From contig JAFEBS010000045.1 in assembly GCA_018242525.1 (NCBI GenBank), positions 1 through 64,000 of the forward strand: a stretch of 64,000 nt of DNA. The letters run 5' to 3'. The translations under genes and the position numbers were made by a program. The notes below the pieces were generated by a model, which searched no databases, was not told the DNA's origin, and saw nothing but the letters and a program-made list of their open reading frames with translations. The stretch is from Planctomycetota bacterium (GTDB lineage: Bacteria; Planctomycetota; Planctomycetia; Planctomycetales; Planctomycetaceae). This document shows positions 55,557 through 64,000 of the stretch, piece after piece. Every line of letters starts with the position of its first letter. Position 1 is the first letter of the stretch.

Positions 55557-56474
55557 CTATTCCTGCTTGTCAGTTTCCTTGTCCGGTGATTCTTCCGGCT
55601 TCTTCTGCGGAGCAGCCTCAGCCGGCTTTTCATCCGGCTTCGAAGGTTCTTCCGGTTTGGCTTCTGGCTTCGGTTCGCCGGGCTCTGTTTTGGCGTCATC
55701 CTTGCCGTCGCCCGCCGCTCCCTCACCCGCGGGTGCGTCCGAATTCGGGGGATTCGGCTTAAGATCAATCGGGTTATCGCTGGGACTGGCCGGTGGCAGC
55801 ATCGAATCCAGATCCCCCTTCAGGCCATCCTTCGGACGGGCCTCCGTCGGCTTCGGATTCTGCTTGGCAAACCACTCGTAGAAATCCTTGGCTCCGCCTG
55901 TTTTCAAGGCGGCAATACGTTGCGTGGCGGCGGATTTGTAGAACGTATCGGGCAGTTCCTTCAGCAGTCGCTCGTAGGCGTCGACGGCTTTCGTGGTGTC
56001 TCCGTCGCTGGTCGCTTCCAGCGTCTGTGCCAATCCCCACAAGGCTCGTTCCTGGATCGCCGGCTCGGGGGGCGAATTCACCGCGGCCGCTGCAAACCCT
56101 TCGCGTGCCTTCTTGAGATCCGTCAAGGCACTTTCGCGGTCCGTAAACAGCAGCGGCAGCCCCGACTGCAGATACAGTTCCGATTCCCGCAGCCTGGCCC
56201 ATCGTCCTGCGACGGTGCCCTTGAAGTCGTCCGCGACTTCGCCGAAATCCTTCTCGTTTTCAGCGCTTTCCAGCCTCGTCCAAGCCTTAATCGACGTGGC
56301 ACTCGATTGTCGAGACCACCATGTCACAGCAGCCGCGACCAGCAGCAGTCCACAAATCCCTGCCACGATCTTGGTGGCATGTTCTTCGAGTCGATGACCG
56401 ACAACTTGAACCGTCTGACCCAGTTCGTTGGTCTTCAGCCGCTGACGTTCTTCGGTATTCATGCTGGCAGACAT
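55557..56474 (-). CDS. Membrane-anchored TPR-like protein
   Basis: 305 residues from the ATG at 56474 (an ATG at 56462 is possible). One membrane helix (about 33-52, IVAGICGLLLVAAAVTWW) then TPR-like helices (RESELYLQSGLPLLFTDRE, LWGLAQTLEATSDGDTTKAV, DAYERLLKELP) of the YfgM/BamD sort, and a long acidic, proline-rich tail (about 225-305) that is probably disordered. Assembly or chaperone role inferred. Single gene with its own terminator. Confidence 0.75.
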   Translation of the reverse strand: MSASMNTEERQRLKTNELGQTVQVVGHRLEEHATKIVAGICGLLLVAAAVTWWSRQSSATSIKAWTRLESAENEKDFGEVADDFKGTVAGRWARLRESELYLQSGLPLLFTDRESALTDLKKAREGFAAAAVNSPPEPAIQERALWGLAQTLEATSDGDTTKAVDAYERLLKELPDTFYKSAATQRIAALKTGGAKDFYEWFAKQNPKPTEARPKDGLKGDLDSMLPPASPSDNPIDLKPNPPNSDAPAGEGAAGDGKDDAKTEPGEPKPEAKPEEPSKPDEKPAEAAPQKKPEESPDKETDKQE

Positions 56475-56625
56475 CCGTGATGTAATTCGATTCGCCACAC
56501 AAAACACCCTGTGCGTGTGGAACCGCGAGTATAGAAGTGACTTCCGGGACCGTCAAGTTTCGCAAACTTCTCTGCTCACAATCGTTTGCGCGAAAATCGA
56601 CGGTTTTGCATGCTTCCCGGTCCAA

Positions 56626-56658
56626 TGAAAATGCCTCGTGCGGTCAGGCACGAGGCAT
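56626..56658 (-). terminator. Rho-independent terminator of the YTV gene
   Basis: ATGCCTCGTGC and GCACGAGGCAT pair around 6 bases; on the minus strand TTTTCATTGG follows. Confidence 0.8.
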
Positions 56659-56693
56659 CTCGATTCGTCAACCGGACTTCGGGGCTGCCCTGA

Positions 56694-58067
56694 CTATTGG
56701 CAGCAGGGAGCGGCCGGGCAACAGGCCGGAACCTGAACCGTCTTGGGAACCATCTTGCACACTTGCACCTGGATTTCCTTTTCGACGCAGACAGGAACGC
56801 AAACCGTGTACGTTTCTGTCTTCTTTTCCGGAACCGTCTCGCAGACAGTCACCGGAAACTGTTCTTCGCGAGTCTTGGGGACACAAACCGTGTAACTCAC
56901 GGTCCGGGTCTTCTGCTCGGGAACCATCCGGCAGACAGTGACCGGACGGGTCCTGGTTTCGGGTTTGCACAACTGAACCTGGTACTCATAGTCCTGCATC
57001 GAACGGACCATTTCACAGACCTGTACTGTGCGGGTGCGTTGTTCGGGCTTGCACAGCCGAACCTGGTATTCATAGTCCTGCATGGATCGGACCATCTCAC
57101 AGACCCGGACAGTGCGGGTTCGCAATTCGGGCTTACACAGAGTCACGGTGTAAGTGAACGGAACTTGCTTGCACTGACGGGTGTAGACGGTGCATTGCAC
57201 TTCACGCTGAACAATCTTTGGCACCCAGACGTTCTGAGTGACCACGGTGTTGCAGACAGGTGCCGGAGCGCAGGAACCACACGAGCCGCACGGATCGGCT
57301 CCGCAGCAGGCATAATGGCGATTTGGTCGGCAACAGTGAGTGACGACGCCGCAAGGCTGGCAGCCATTGGCAACCGGCACGCAGCGTTGTTCCCAGTGCC
57401 CCTGATCTTCGCAGACTGTCCGAGTCTGCACGACGGGAACACATTCCCAGATCGTCCGCATCCCGCTGCGTTGTTCCGTGTAGGGGACATTGACGGTACA
57501 GGTCTGTTGAACCTCCCGAGTCACCGGAGTCATCACGCAACGAGTTCCCTTGCGGGTTTCGCAATAGGGGACCATCACCGTGTACGTCTGTTCGACGCTT
57601 CTGGTAACGGGCGTGACAACGCAACGAGTTCCTTTACGCGTCTCGCAATAGGGAACCATCACGGTGTAGGACTGTTGCACCGTTTCCGAAACCATCTTGC
57701 ACTCGGTGTAGGTCTCTTCACGTGTCCGAGTTTCATTTTCGGAATACGCGACAGTTCGCGTCCGCATCTCTGTCCGGGGAACAAGCTTGCACACGGTAAA
57801 CTCGCGTGTCTTCTGTTCCTGCTTGTATTCCGTGACCTGAATCTTGCGAGTTTCGGTCACCATGACCGGTTCCATCACGGTCTGTTCAACCATGGCTGGT
57901 GCACAGGCCGTGGCGACGGTCGCGCAGGCAGGCGCGTTGACGCAACACGGGCTGGGCACGCACTGGGCTGCGCAAGGGTCGCAACATCGCGCCCTTCGCC
58001 AGTGTCCTGCGTCGGCGACCGACCCCAACGCGGACAGTCCGAGCAAAAACAACACCAACTTTTTCAT
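56694..58067 (-). CDS. YTV-repeat cysteine-rich cell-wall protein
   Basis: 457 residues from the ATG at 58067; GAGGGGG lies just before it. A signal peptide (MKKLVLFLLGLSALGSVADAG) is followed by a Cys-rich head and many repeats of the form xVxVCK/EMVPExxTRTVxYTV. Two repeats of YTVMVPYCETRKGTRC and two of VCEMVRSMQDYEYQV are nearly identical at DNA level. YTV proteins are a planctomycete-specific family linked to the proteinaceous wall (known from Rhodopirellula), with disulfide cross-linking expected. More than 30 cysteines. Single gene. Confidence 0.9.
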   Translation of the reverse strand: MKKLVLFLLGLSALGSVADAGHWRRARCCDPCAAQCVPSPCCVNAPACATVATACAPAMVEQTVMEPVMVTETRKIQVTEYKQEQKTREFTVCKLVPRTEMRTRTVAYSENETRTREETYTECKMVSETVQQSYTVMVPYCETRKGTRCVVTPVTRSVEQTYTVMVPYCETRKGTRCVMTPVTREVQQTCTVNVPYTEQRSGMRTIWECVPVVQTRTVCEDQGHWEQRCVPVANGCQPCGVVTHCCRPNRHYACCGADPCGSCGSCAPAPVCNTVVTQNVWVPKIVQREVQCTVYTRQCKQVPFTYTVTLCKPELRTRTVRVCEMVRSMQDYEYQVRLCKPEQRTRTVQVCEMVRSMQDYEYQVQLCKPETRTRPVTVCRMVPEQKTRTVSYTVCVPKTREEQFPVTVCETVPEKKTETYTVCVPVCVEKEIQVQVCKMVPKTVQVPACCPAAPCCQ

Positions 58068-58564
58068 CACATCCCCCTCGTAACTTATTGCTCTTACTCA
58101 CTTTCGGCCAGCCCGAAAGAGCAGTTCCGGCTCGTGGCCCCCTGGAAGCGATTGTTCCGATTAATCTGAATGGGGGGTTCACGCGACATGGTAAAACTGT
58201 GCAGAGCCAGAGTCCAGCAGTAGATTACGAGATTTGTAAGAAAAAGGGGGGCAACTGATTTGTCAGTGGTTGCCTTCTCCGCAAGTTGACTGGCGCCGCG
58301 ATTCTGACGCTTGCCGAGTGAACAGGCAGCGGATCCTAAAGAAGCAGCGTTCATTTCAACTACGCAAGGTGGACTGGTGCGTATAATTGGGGCGATTTGC
58401 CAGTGGATTTGCACGGTTTGCCTGGATTCGTGAAAGCTTACCAATTTGGAACTCCACTTGCTCTAGACATCGAACCGACATATTTTGATGCGTACATGGA
58501 CGTACCACTCTCCCAAGGACGGTGGGCGGCTGCTTTCTCCAGACTTTTATGGGAGCACACCGCA
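58068..58564. other. Divergent gap between YTV and cyanophycinase-like genes
   Basis: 497 bases with no convincing gene; both neighbouring promoters must lie here. The stretch around 58200-58260 is AT-rich. The 3' end carries GGGAG upstream of the next ATG. Confidence 0.5.
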
Positions 58565-60250
58565 ATGATTGGATCGCAGATCAGATCGGTTGACCGATCA
58601 CGAGTGATTCGGACCGCACTGGTGGCGTGTAGCCTGCTGGCGACCGCCTCAGGGTTACCAGCGGAAGAAATCAAATCCCCCCCTCTGCCTCTTTTTCAAA
58701 CTCACGCCCCGGCCTCGATTCCCGGGACACTTTTCATCTGCGGCGGCGGAACTTTGCCCCCCGCTTTGATCGATCGGTTTTTTGAATTTGGCGGCGGCGA
58801 AAACGCACGCGTGGTGATAGTCACGACCGCCAGCACGCTGGCCGGCACGAAAGAACTGGAAGACAAGTTCGATCCGTGGATGGCCCGTCCGCACAAGTCG
58901 ATTGACTTCTTTCATGCCAGAAACCGCGCTGAAGCGGACAGTCCGGAATTCTGCCGGAAGTTGGACATGGCAACGGCCATCTGGTTTTCAGGGGGCGATC
59001 AAAACCTGCTGACAACAGCCTATTTGGGAACCCATGCCTGGAAGCAGTTTCACGCCGTCCTGAAGCGTCACGGGGTTGTCGGCGGAACGTCCGCCGGGGC
59101 CGCGATCATGTCGCATACCATGATTGCCGGTGGCCGAAACGAACCAATCATTTCGGAAGGTTTTGGGTTCTTGCCCGGTACGATCATCGATCAACATTTT
59201 CGCAAGCGTGACCGCGAAGGGCGTCTGAAACAGGCCGTTCATCTGCATCCCGGTCATGTCGGGATCGGGATCGACGAATCGACGGCGTTGATCGTGCGGG
59301 GACGATCGATGGAAGCGATCGGCGAATCGGATGTCACGCTTTACCTGGCGCCTTCACCGCACCGGGACGAGATGAAAGCGTACCTGCGTCACGGTGAGAA
59401 GGATGACCTGATCAAACTCACCCGGGCGGCGATCGATCGAACCCGAAAGGATCTGCAACTTGCCCAACGGCGGATTCCCGAAGTCAAGGAGGGGACTCTG
59501 GTCATCGTGGGCGGTGGCGCCACCCCGCAGGCAGCCGTTGACAAATTCCTGGCGGCGGCCGGCGGCAAGGATGCCCCCATCATCGTGGTCTCAAACGCCT
59601 GGGGCGACGATCCCCCTGAAGAACAAAAGGTCTGCGGCTGGCTGAAAACCGCCGGTGCCAACAATGTCCGTCAGTTGCACACCCGCGACCAGAAGGAACT
59701 GTCACAGCCAGACTTGCTGGCCTGGTTGAAAGAGGCTCGTGGTGTCTGGTTTACGGGAGGCGTTCAATGGCGACTGGTCGATGCCTATCTGGACACTCCG
59801 ATCCAGAAACTGTTTCAGGACGTGTTGCATCGCGGTGGCGTGATCGGCGGGACGTCGGCGGGAGCATCGATCCAGGGAGAATACCTGGTTCGCGGCAACC
59901 CGGCGCGTCAGGAAGACATGATGGCTGAAGGCTATGACCGGGGTTTCTGCTTCCTGCCGGGCGCGGCGATCGACCAGCAATTCCACGAACGCGATCGATT
60001 GGGTGACATGTCGTCGCTCAAGAAGAAACTTCCCCATCTGGTGGGAATCGGAATCGACGAGTCGACGGCGCTGATCGTGCACGGGACCACGATGGAAGTC
60101 GTCGGACAGAATCAGGTTTCGATCTTCGATCGCGAATCGGATTCGACCGCCGCTTCGGACTACGAGGTTGTCAAAGCAGGGCAAAAATACGACTTCAAAC
60201 AGCAACGGTTGATGGATCAAGTGGCTGTCGAAGCGGCCCTCATCAAATGA
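58565..60250 (+). CDS. Tandem peptidase S51 (cyanophycinase-like) protein
   Basis: 561 residues; GGGAG nine bases before the ATG, N-terminal signal-like segment to about residue 33. Two S51 domains: 53-265 and 310-525. Domain 1 has GGTSAGA with S176 and the DQHF motif (H211). Domain 2 has GGTSAGA with S431, but its counterpart is DQQF, so the motif histidine is glutamine (Q472). Domain 1 should be an active serine peptidase; domain 2 may be inactive or regulatory. Cyanophycin synthetase is not in the window, so the substrate may be another peptide. Confidence 0.88.
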   Translation: MIGSQIRSVDRSRVIRTALVACSLLATASGLPAEEIKSPPLPLFQTHAPASIPGTLFICGGGTLPPALIDRFFEFGGGENARVVIVTTASTLAGTKELEDKFDPWMARPHKSIDFFHARNRAEADSPEFCRKLDMATAIWFSGGDQNLLTTAYLGTHAWKQFHAVLKRHGVVGGTSAGAAIMSHTMIAGGRNEPIISEGFGFLPGTIIDQHFRKRDREGRLKQAVHLHPGHVGIGIDESTALIVRGRSMEAIGESDVTLYLAPSPHRDEMKAYLRHGEKDDLIKLTRAAIDRTRKDLQLAQRRIPEVKEGTLVIVGGGATPQAAVDKFLAAAGGKDAPIIVVSNAWGDDPPEEQKVCGWLKTAGANNVRQLHTRDQKELSQPDLLAWLKEARGVWFTGGVQWRLVDAYLDTPIQKLFQDVLHRGGVIGGTSAGASIQGEYLVRGNPARQEDMMAEGYDRGFCFLPGAAIDQQFHERDRLGDMSSLKKKLPHLVGIGIDESTALIVHGTTMEVVGQNQVSIFDRESDSTAASDYEVVKAGQKYDFKQQRLMDQVAVEAALIK

Positions 60251-60332
60251 CCCTGTCCATCGCGACCCGCGACGAATCTGCTTATAATTCCGCACCGACA
60301 TTTCTAACGGTTGCGGAATTGGGAGAGAGTAC

Positions 60333-61271
60333 GTGGCGGAAGACCATTCGTTGATCGCGGGATTGGAACGTAACGTCGCATCCGCAATTCTTGGGAAACC
60401 AGACACTGTCCGACTGGCGATAGTCGCCATGCTTTCGGGCGGCCACCTGCTGGTGGAAGATGCCCCCGGAGTCGGAAAAACGTCGCTGGCCAAGGCGTTG
60501 GCCAAGAGCTTTGACTGTGACTTCAAACGACTGCAATTTACCCCCGACATGCTGCCCAGTGACATCCTGGGGTCCAGCGTGTATCTGCCCAGCCTGGGAG
60601 AATTTGAATTCCGCCCCGGTCCAATCTTCACCAATGTGCTGCTGGCGGACGAGATCAACCGGACCACGCCACGCACTCAAAGTGCCCTGCTGGAAGCGAT
60701 GAGCGAAGGACAGGTCTCGGTCGAAGGCAAAACTCATCCGTTGGCTGAGCCGTTTTTTGTACTGGCCACCCAGAACCCCTATGAATTTGAAGGGACCTAT
60801 CCGCTGCCCGAAAACCAGTTGGACCGGTTCATGCTCTGCATCGAAATCGGGTATCCGACGCGGGAAGTCGAACGGAATGTTCTGACAAATCATCGCGACG
60901 GTGAACCGGTCGACAGATTGAAAGCCGTCCTGACGGGCGACCAGTTGCGGCAGTTGCAGCATTCCGCCCGCAACATCCGGGTCGACGACGCGATCAACGA
61001 TTACATGCTCGACCTGATTCACGCCACTCGAAGTCACGAGCAACTGCAGTTGGGGGTCAGCACGCGTGGTGCCATCACGCTGTATCGGGCCGTTCAGGGA
61101 CTGGCTCTGATGGAAGGACGCAATTACGCGATTCCGGACGATGTCAAACGGCTGGCTGTTCCTGTCCTGGCCCACCGCATCGTGGTCAAGGGCGTACTGC
61201 ATGAAGGGCGACGTGATCGCGCCAAAATGATCATCACCCAGATCCTGTCGAAAACCCGGGTGCCCTCCTGA
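60333..61271 (+). CDS. MoxR-family AAA ATPase
   Basis: 312 residues from a GTG behind GGGAGAG. AAA signatures: Walker A APGVGKTS at 44-51, Walker B VLLADEINR, sensor-1 ATQNPYEFEGTYPLPENQLDRF and an arginine-finger-like C-terminal lid. MoxR proteins assemble or activate metalloenzymes and are usually followed by DUF58 and von Willebrand-type genes. Here the next gene is convergent and belongs to another family, so this is an orphan copy. It lies 82 bases after the S51 gene, same strand. Confidence 0.92.
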   Translation: MAEDHSLIAGLERNVASAILGKPDTVRLAIVAMLSGGHLLVEDAPGVGKTSLAKALAKSFDCDFKRLQFTPDMLPSDILGSSVYLPSLGEFEFRPGPIFTNVLLADEINRTTPRTQSALLEAMSEGQVSVEGKTHPLAEPFFVLATQNPYEFEGTYPLPENQLDRFMLCIEIGYPTREVERNVLTNHRDGEPVDRLKAVLTGDQLRQLQHSARNIRVDDAINDYMLDLIHATRSHEQLQLGVSTRGAITLYRAVQGLALMEGRNYAIPDDVKRLAVPVLAHRIVVKGVLHEGRRDRAKMIITQILSKTRVPS

Positions 61272-61274
61272 AAC

Positions 61275-61658
61275 TCACGCGGCGCGGCGGCGGCGGCGAT
61301 AGTACGTTGTGACAGCCGTGCCCGGCGTGCCTGTCGTTCTGCCGTCGACTGGCTCAACGACGTACGAGTTTGACAGAATGCGGAAGAAGAGCAGCAGCAG
61401 GAAAGCTCCTCCCGTTCCGGCGGCAAATCCCAGCGGGCTGATCGGCGTGACGCGGAAGCTGGTGTCAAACAGCAACAGCACTCCGCACCCAATCAGGCTG
61501 CCGGCGATCCCCATCAGCAATGTTCCGATCGCTCCACCGGGATCTCGGCCCGGCATGATCGCCTTTGCCGCCAGGCCAACCAGTGTTCCAAAGCCGACCC
61601 ACATCAACAGTTCGTGTGCAGCGTGATCAAGAATTACCGCCAGATTGGGATCAGCCAT
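61275..61658 (-). CDS. GlsB/YeaQ/YmgE-family membrane protein
   Basis: 127 residues from the ATG at 61658, with GGAG seven bases upstream. Three membrane segments with glycine-rich helices: LLMWVGFGTLVGLAAKAIMP, GGAIGTLLMGIAGSLIGCGV and PLGFAAGTGGAFLLLLFFRI. This is the transglycosylase-associated (GlsB/YeaQ) family, stress-linked inner-membrane proteins of unknown activity. The tail is basic (YYRRRRRAA). Ends three bases from the convergent MoxR stop. Confidence 0.85.
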   Translation of the reverse strand: MADPNLAVILDHAAHELLMWVGFGTLVGLAAKAIMPGRDPGGAIGTLLMGIAGSLIGCGVLLLFDTSFRVTPISPLGFAAGTGGAFLLLLFFRILSNSYVVEPVDGRTTGTPGTAVTTYYRRRRRAA

Positions 61659-61937
61659 GACTCGCTCCATCGTGTCGTCCGGCGTCAAGTTTCGGCAAAC
61701 TCCGCCGGTCCTGGTGCCGAAAACAATCGGTTTGTTTCCGTACGAACCGAATCGGATCGTGGTACGGGGTCTGTGCAGATTCGTTTCCGTGACCGGCACG
61801 CTGACAAACAGTCAACCCAGTTTACCAGACCGCACAAGTTGATCTGTTCGCGAAGTTCCACCGGGCGGTAAACTCCGCCGCGTTTTCCGGCCGGTTCGAG
61901 GAACCGGATCCCGTCCCGATCCTGGAGATCCGTTGGC

Positions 61938-62606
61938 ATGTCGATGATCGAATCCAGGCCAACACCTGTACCGCGTCCGCTCACCTGGGCGTTGCCCATT
62001 CTGTTTCTGATCGCGACAGTGGCATCACTGGCATTTGATCTTCCGGTCGCAACGCTTGCCAAGCGGGACCATCATCCGCGCTGGATGCAGGAAATCCTGG
62101 AGAATGCTGAGACTTTCGGGCATGGAATCGGAGTCACGATGATTGTCATCGCGGTACTGGCGCTGGATCCGTCCCGACGTCGATCGTGTCCGCAATTGCT
62201 CGCCGGGTCGCTGGGGGCCGGATTGATCGCGAATCTGCTGAAGCTGCTTGTCATCCGCCATCGCCCCCGCGACATCGCTGTGCTGCCGGACTCGGTCTTC
62301 GAAACATTCGGCGGCCTGTGGTCCAAGTCGGGCGGAAACGCTGCGCAAAGCTTTCCGTCCGCACATACAGCGACTGCCGTCGGCCTGGCCGTGATGTTGT
62401 CGGCGTACTATCCGCGCGGTCGCTGGTACTTCGTCACCATGGCGACGCTGGTCGGCATTCAGCGTCTGGAATGCTCCGCTCACTTCCCCAGCGATGTGCT
62501 TGCCGGAGCCACGGTTGGCTGGTGTATCGCGGCGGCGTGCCTGCTCAGCACCGCTTCTCGTGATCATCAGCCTGTGAATTCGTTGCCCACCTTGCGAGCC
62601 CGTTGA
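61938..62606 (+). CDS. PAP2-family membrane phosphatase
   Basis: 222 residues; GGAG about eleven bases before the ATG. A type 2 phosphatidic-acid phosphatase fold with about five helices and the full motif set: KLLVIRHRPRD (C1), SFPSAHTATA (C2), and CSAHFPSDVLAG (C3, with the catalytic His and Asp). Acts on lipid phosphates such as undecaprenyl pyrophosphate. Its 3' end overlaps the convergent SIS gene by 40 bases. Confidence 0.9.
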   Translation: MSMIESRPTPVPRPLTWALPILFLIATVASLAFDLPVATLAKRDHHPRWMQEILENAETFGHGIGVTMIVIAVLALDPSRRRSCPQLLAGSLGAGLIANLLKLLVIRHRPRDIAVLPDSVFETFGGLWSKSGGNAAQSFPSAHTATAVGLAVMLSAYYPRGRWYFVTMATLVGIQRLECSAHFPSDVLAGATVGWCIAAACLLSTASRDHQPVNSLPTLRAR

Positions 62607-63586
62607 GGCTTGTCCACATTGATCCCCAGCGACATGCCCGCTTCCACGAGCAGATTCCAGCCAGCGGCCAACTGCACGAAGCCCGACAGATCTCCAGCGT
62701 CGGGAATGATCACCGTGGGGAACAGGGTGGGTCGCGACGACACCGCGATCACCGTCAGTCCCACACCCTTGACCAGCACGTCATGGAATTTCTGTTCCGA
62801 TTCCGGATAGGGATCGATCCAGACGACGGCATCGTCCGACTGCATGATTTCTTCAATCCCGTGAACCGCATAGGTTCCTTCCAGAAAATCGCTGCGTTTG
62901 CGGGTGATTTCGTTGGTCTTCAGCGTCAGTTCTTCGGCCACGCCATCGTTGCGGCCGGCGAAGTAAATTGTTCCGGCGCGGCTCAACGTGTCCGTGATCT
63001 GGGGATCAATCGGTGCGACCAAGGCGGACCGCACCTGATCGGCCAGTGATGCCAATCGCCCGGACAGGGTCTGCTGACCGGCGATCGCCTCGACCAGCGC
63101 GCGGCAGAACAACGCCTGCTCGACAACACTCTTGGTGGCGGCGACGGCTCCTTCCTTGCCACAGGTCAGCACATGTCCGCGCGCGGCCAGCGCTTCCAGC
63201 GGCGAATCGGGCATGGCGGTCAGGCTGTACCGGGACGCATGTCCGGACTCCTTCAAGCCGTTGAACAATCGAATGACTTCGGCCGTGCGTCCTGAATTCG
63301 ACATTCCCAGCACGGACCAGCCCCCCAGCGAATACTGCTGCGACTGACGCCCCGCCTCGGTGTGCAGCACGCACGGCCAGCCCTGCTGGCGAGACTGCAT
63401 GATGGCACTCTTGGCCGGGAACAGGCGACTGGACCCCTCGCCCGTCAACAGCAACCGGCCGGTGGCCGCGATCTCGGCCGCAGTCTGGTTGACGACACCG
63501 GTATCAAACGTGCGGATGACGTCCGCCGCGGCGAGCATGTCCACGACCAGATTGAATTTCGAATACGGTTCGCGATCTGCAATCAC
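62567..63586 (-). CDS. SIS-domain sugar-phosphate isomerase-like protein
   Basis: 339 residues from a GTG at 63586 with AAGGA nine bases upstream. Two SIS domains: TGEGSSRLFPAKSAI and GMSNSGRTAEVIRL in the first, then YFAGRNDGVAEELTLKTNEI in the second, matching the isomerase half of GlmS-like or AgaS-type proteins with no amidotransferase domain. It probably isomerises or deaminates an amino-sugar phosphate. It lies 23 bases downstream of the phosphofructokinase gene, same strand, so the pair is co-transcribed. Confidence 0.85.
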   Translation of the reverse strand: MIADREPYSKFNLVVDMLAAADVIRTFDTGVVNQTAAEIAATGRLLLTGEGSSRLFPAKSAIMQSRQQGWPCVLHTEAGRQSQQYSLGGWSVLGMSNSGRTAEVIRLFNGLKESGHASRYSLTAMPDSPLEALAARGHVLTCGKEGAVAATKSVVEQALFCRALVEAIAGQQTLSGRLASLADQVRSALVAPIDPQITDTLSRAGTIYFAGRNDGVAEELTLKTNEITRKRSDFLEGTYAVHGIEEIMQSDDAVVWIDPYPESEQKFHDVLVKGVGLTVIAVSSRPTLFPTVIIPDAGDLSGFVQLAAGWNLLVEAGMSLGINVDKPQRARKVGNEFTG

Positions 63587-63609
63587 AATGTCGTTCCTTC
63601 TGTCTTTAT

Positions 63610-64000
63610 TTACGGCTTGGCCCGCTTTGCGGCCAGCGACGCGTACGATGGCAACGGACCAACCAGCGGCGTCGCGTAGTCAATAAATGCCCTGGTCACG
63701 CCAAAGCCATCCTTGGTGATGTACTTGTCGGGCATCGGCCGTTCGTGGTTGGCCACTTCACTCAGCGGAATTGTACCGAACTCGATGGCATACGGCTGCC
63801 CCGGCCGGTTGGTGCGCTGCATGGTGACCATCACGCCCCCTTCGCCCTTCGCGGCCAGCTTGACGGCCTGGCGGCCACACGCGAACGCCTCGTCGAAATC
63901 CAGCTTCGTGCCACGGTCCGCCGCACACATCGGCAGGGATTCGGTCACCTGGAACTCGCCGCGCCACCCGAATTCGTCGGCGATGATCCGGTGCAGCATC
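63610..64000 (-). CDS. Pyrophosphate-type phosphofructokinase, C-terminus only
   Basis: Partial: the gene continues past the end of the window, and only the last ~130 residues are seen. They read GEFQVTESLPMCAADRGTK..., AFACGRQAVKLAAKGEGG, and YITKDGFGVTRAFIDYATPL ending in PLPSYASL, typical of diphosphate-dependent 6-phosphofructokinase (PfpB-like). It would phosphorylate fructose-6-phosphate using pyrophosphate in glycolysis. Upstream partner of the SIS gene. Confidence 0.75.
   Translation of the reverse strand, partial: MLHRIIADEFGWRGEFQVTESLPMCAADRGTKLDFDEAFACGRQAVKLAAKGEGGVMVTMQRTNRPGQPYAIEFGTIPLSEVANHERPMPDKYITKDGFGVTRAFIDYATPLVGPLPSYASLAAKRAKP

Overview
The window reads as a piece of a Planctomycetota chromosome, most likely Planctomycetales (genus not determinable from the sequence alone). 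The diagnostic families are two DUF1559 pseudopilins with the H-X9-DG tail, a DUF1501 Tat protein, a YTV-repeat cysteine-rich wall protein, a Pirellula/Verrucomicrobium-type cytochrome c domain fused to a propeller and ThuA, a PQQ-like propeller with the DNWPHWRG start, a formylglycine sulfatase, DapL and a pyrophosphate-type phosphofructokinase. The DNA is GC-rich and genes are short operons or single units on both strands. Intergenic gaps often hold long imperfect palindromes. I found no rRNA, tRNA, CRISPR array or insertion sequence.

Layout. 1-0.67 kb: palindromic repeats. 0.67-9.2 kb: a small basic winged-helix-like protein, a secreted beta-propeller, an FAH-family enzyme behind dapL, and a 1416-residue LamG/propeller/haem/ThuA protein. 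9.3-9.9 kb: a VapBC-type toxin-antitoxin pair. 10-17 kb (all minus): Tat TIM-barrel isomerase, two DUF1559 paralogues, a thioredoxin-like exported protein, a NYN-domain protein and a lipoprotein. 17-31 kb: ceramidase-like protein, outer-membrane barrel, sulfatase with a KDG-kinase-like sugar kinase, ligA, SGNH hydrolase, NHL protein, and a class III aminotransferase paired with an APH-family kinase. 31-41 kb: M16 peptidase, WD40-like membrane protein, ALG5-like GT2 coupled to a YdjC deacetylase and divergent from a GT87, DUF1501 protein, and a probable gene remnant. 41-45.6 kb: membrane metallophosphoesterase, exported glutathione peroxidase, GNAT, membrane coiled-coil protein.

45.8-50.7 kb is the most coherent system: an accessory fatty-acid or polyketide-like operon fabZ - fabG - long acyl carrier protein - second fabZ-like - atypical fabF-like synthase - membrane alpha/beta hydrolase. 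It contains all the chain-extension steps except enoyl reduction and starter or malonyl loading, which must come from elsewhere. 51-58 kb: HEAT-like and PADK-repeat secreted proteins, an RluD-like synthase, a TPR membrane protein and the YTV protein. 58.5-64 kb: a tandem-domain cyanophycinase-like protein whose second half has lost the motif histidine, an orphan MoxR ATPase, a GlsB/YeaQ protein, a PAP2 phosphatase, and a SIS-domain isomerase downstream of a truncated phosphofructokinase.

Starts were set by Shine-Dalgarno sites, signal peptides and family lengths. Domain names come from motif reading, without database searches.
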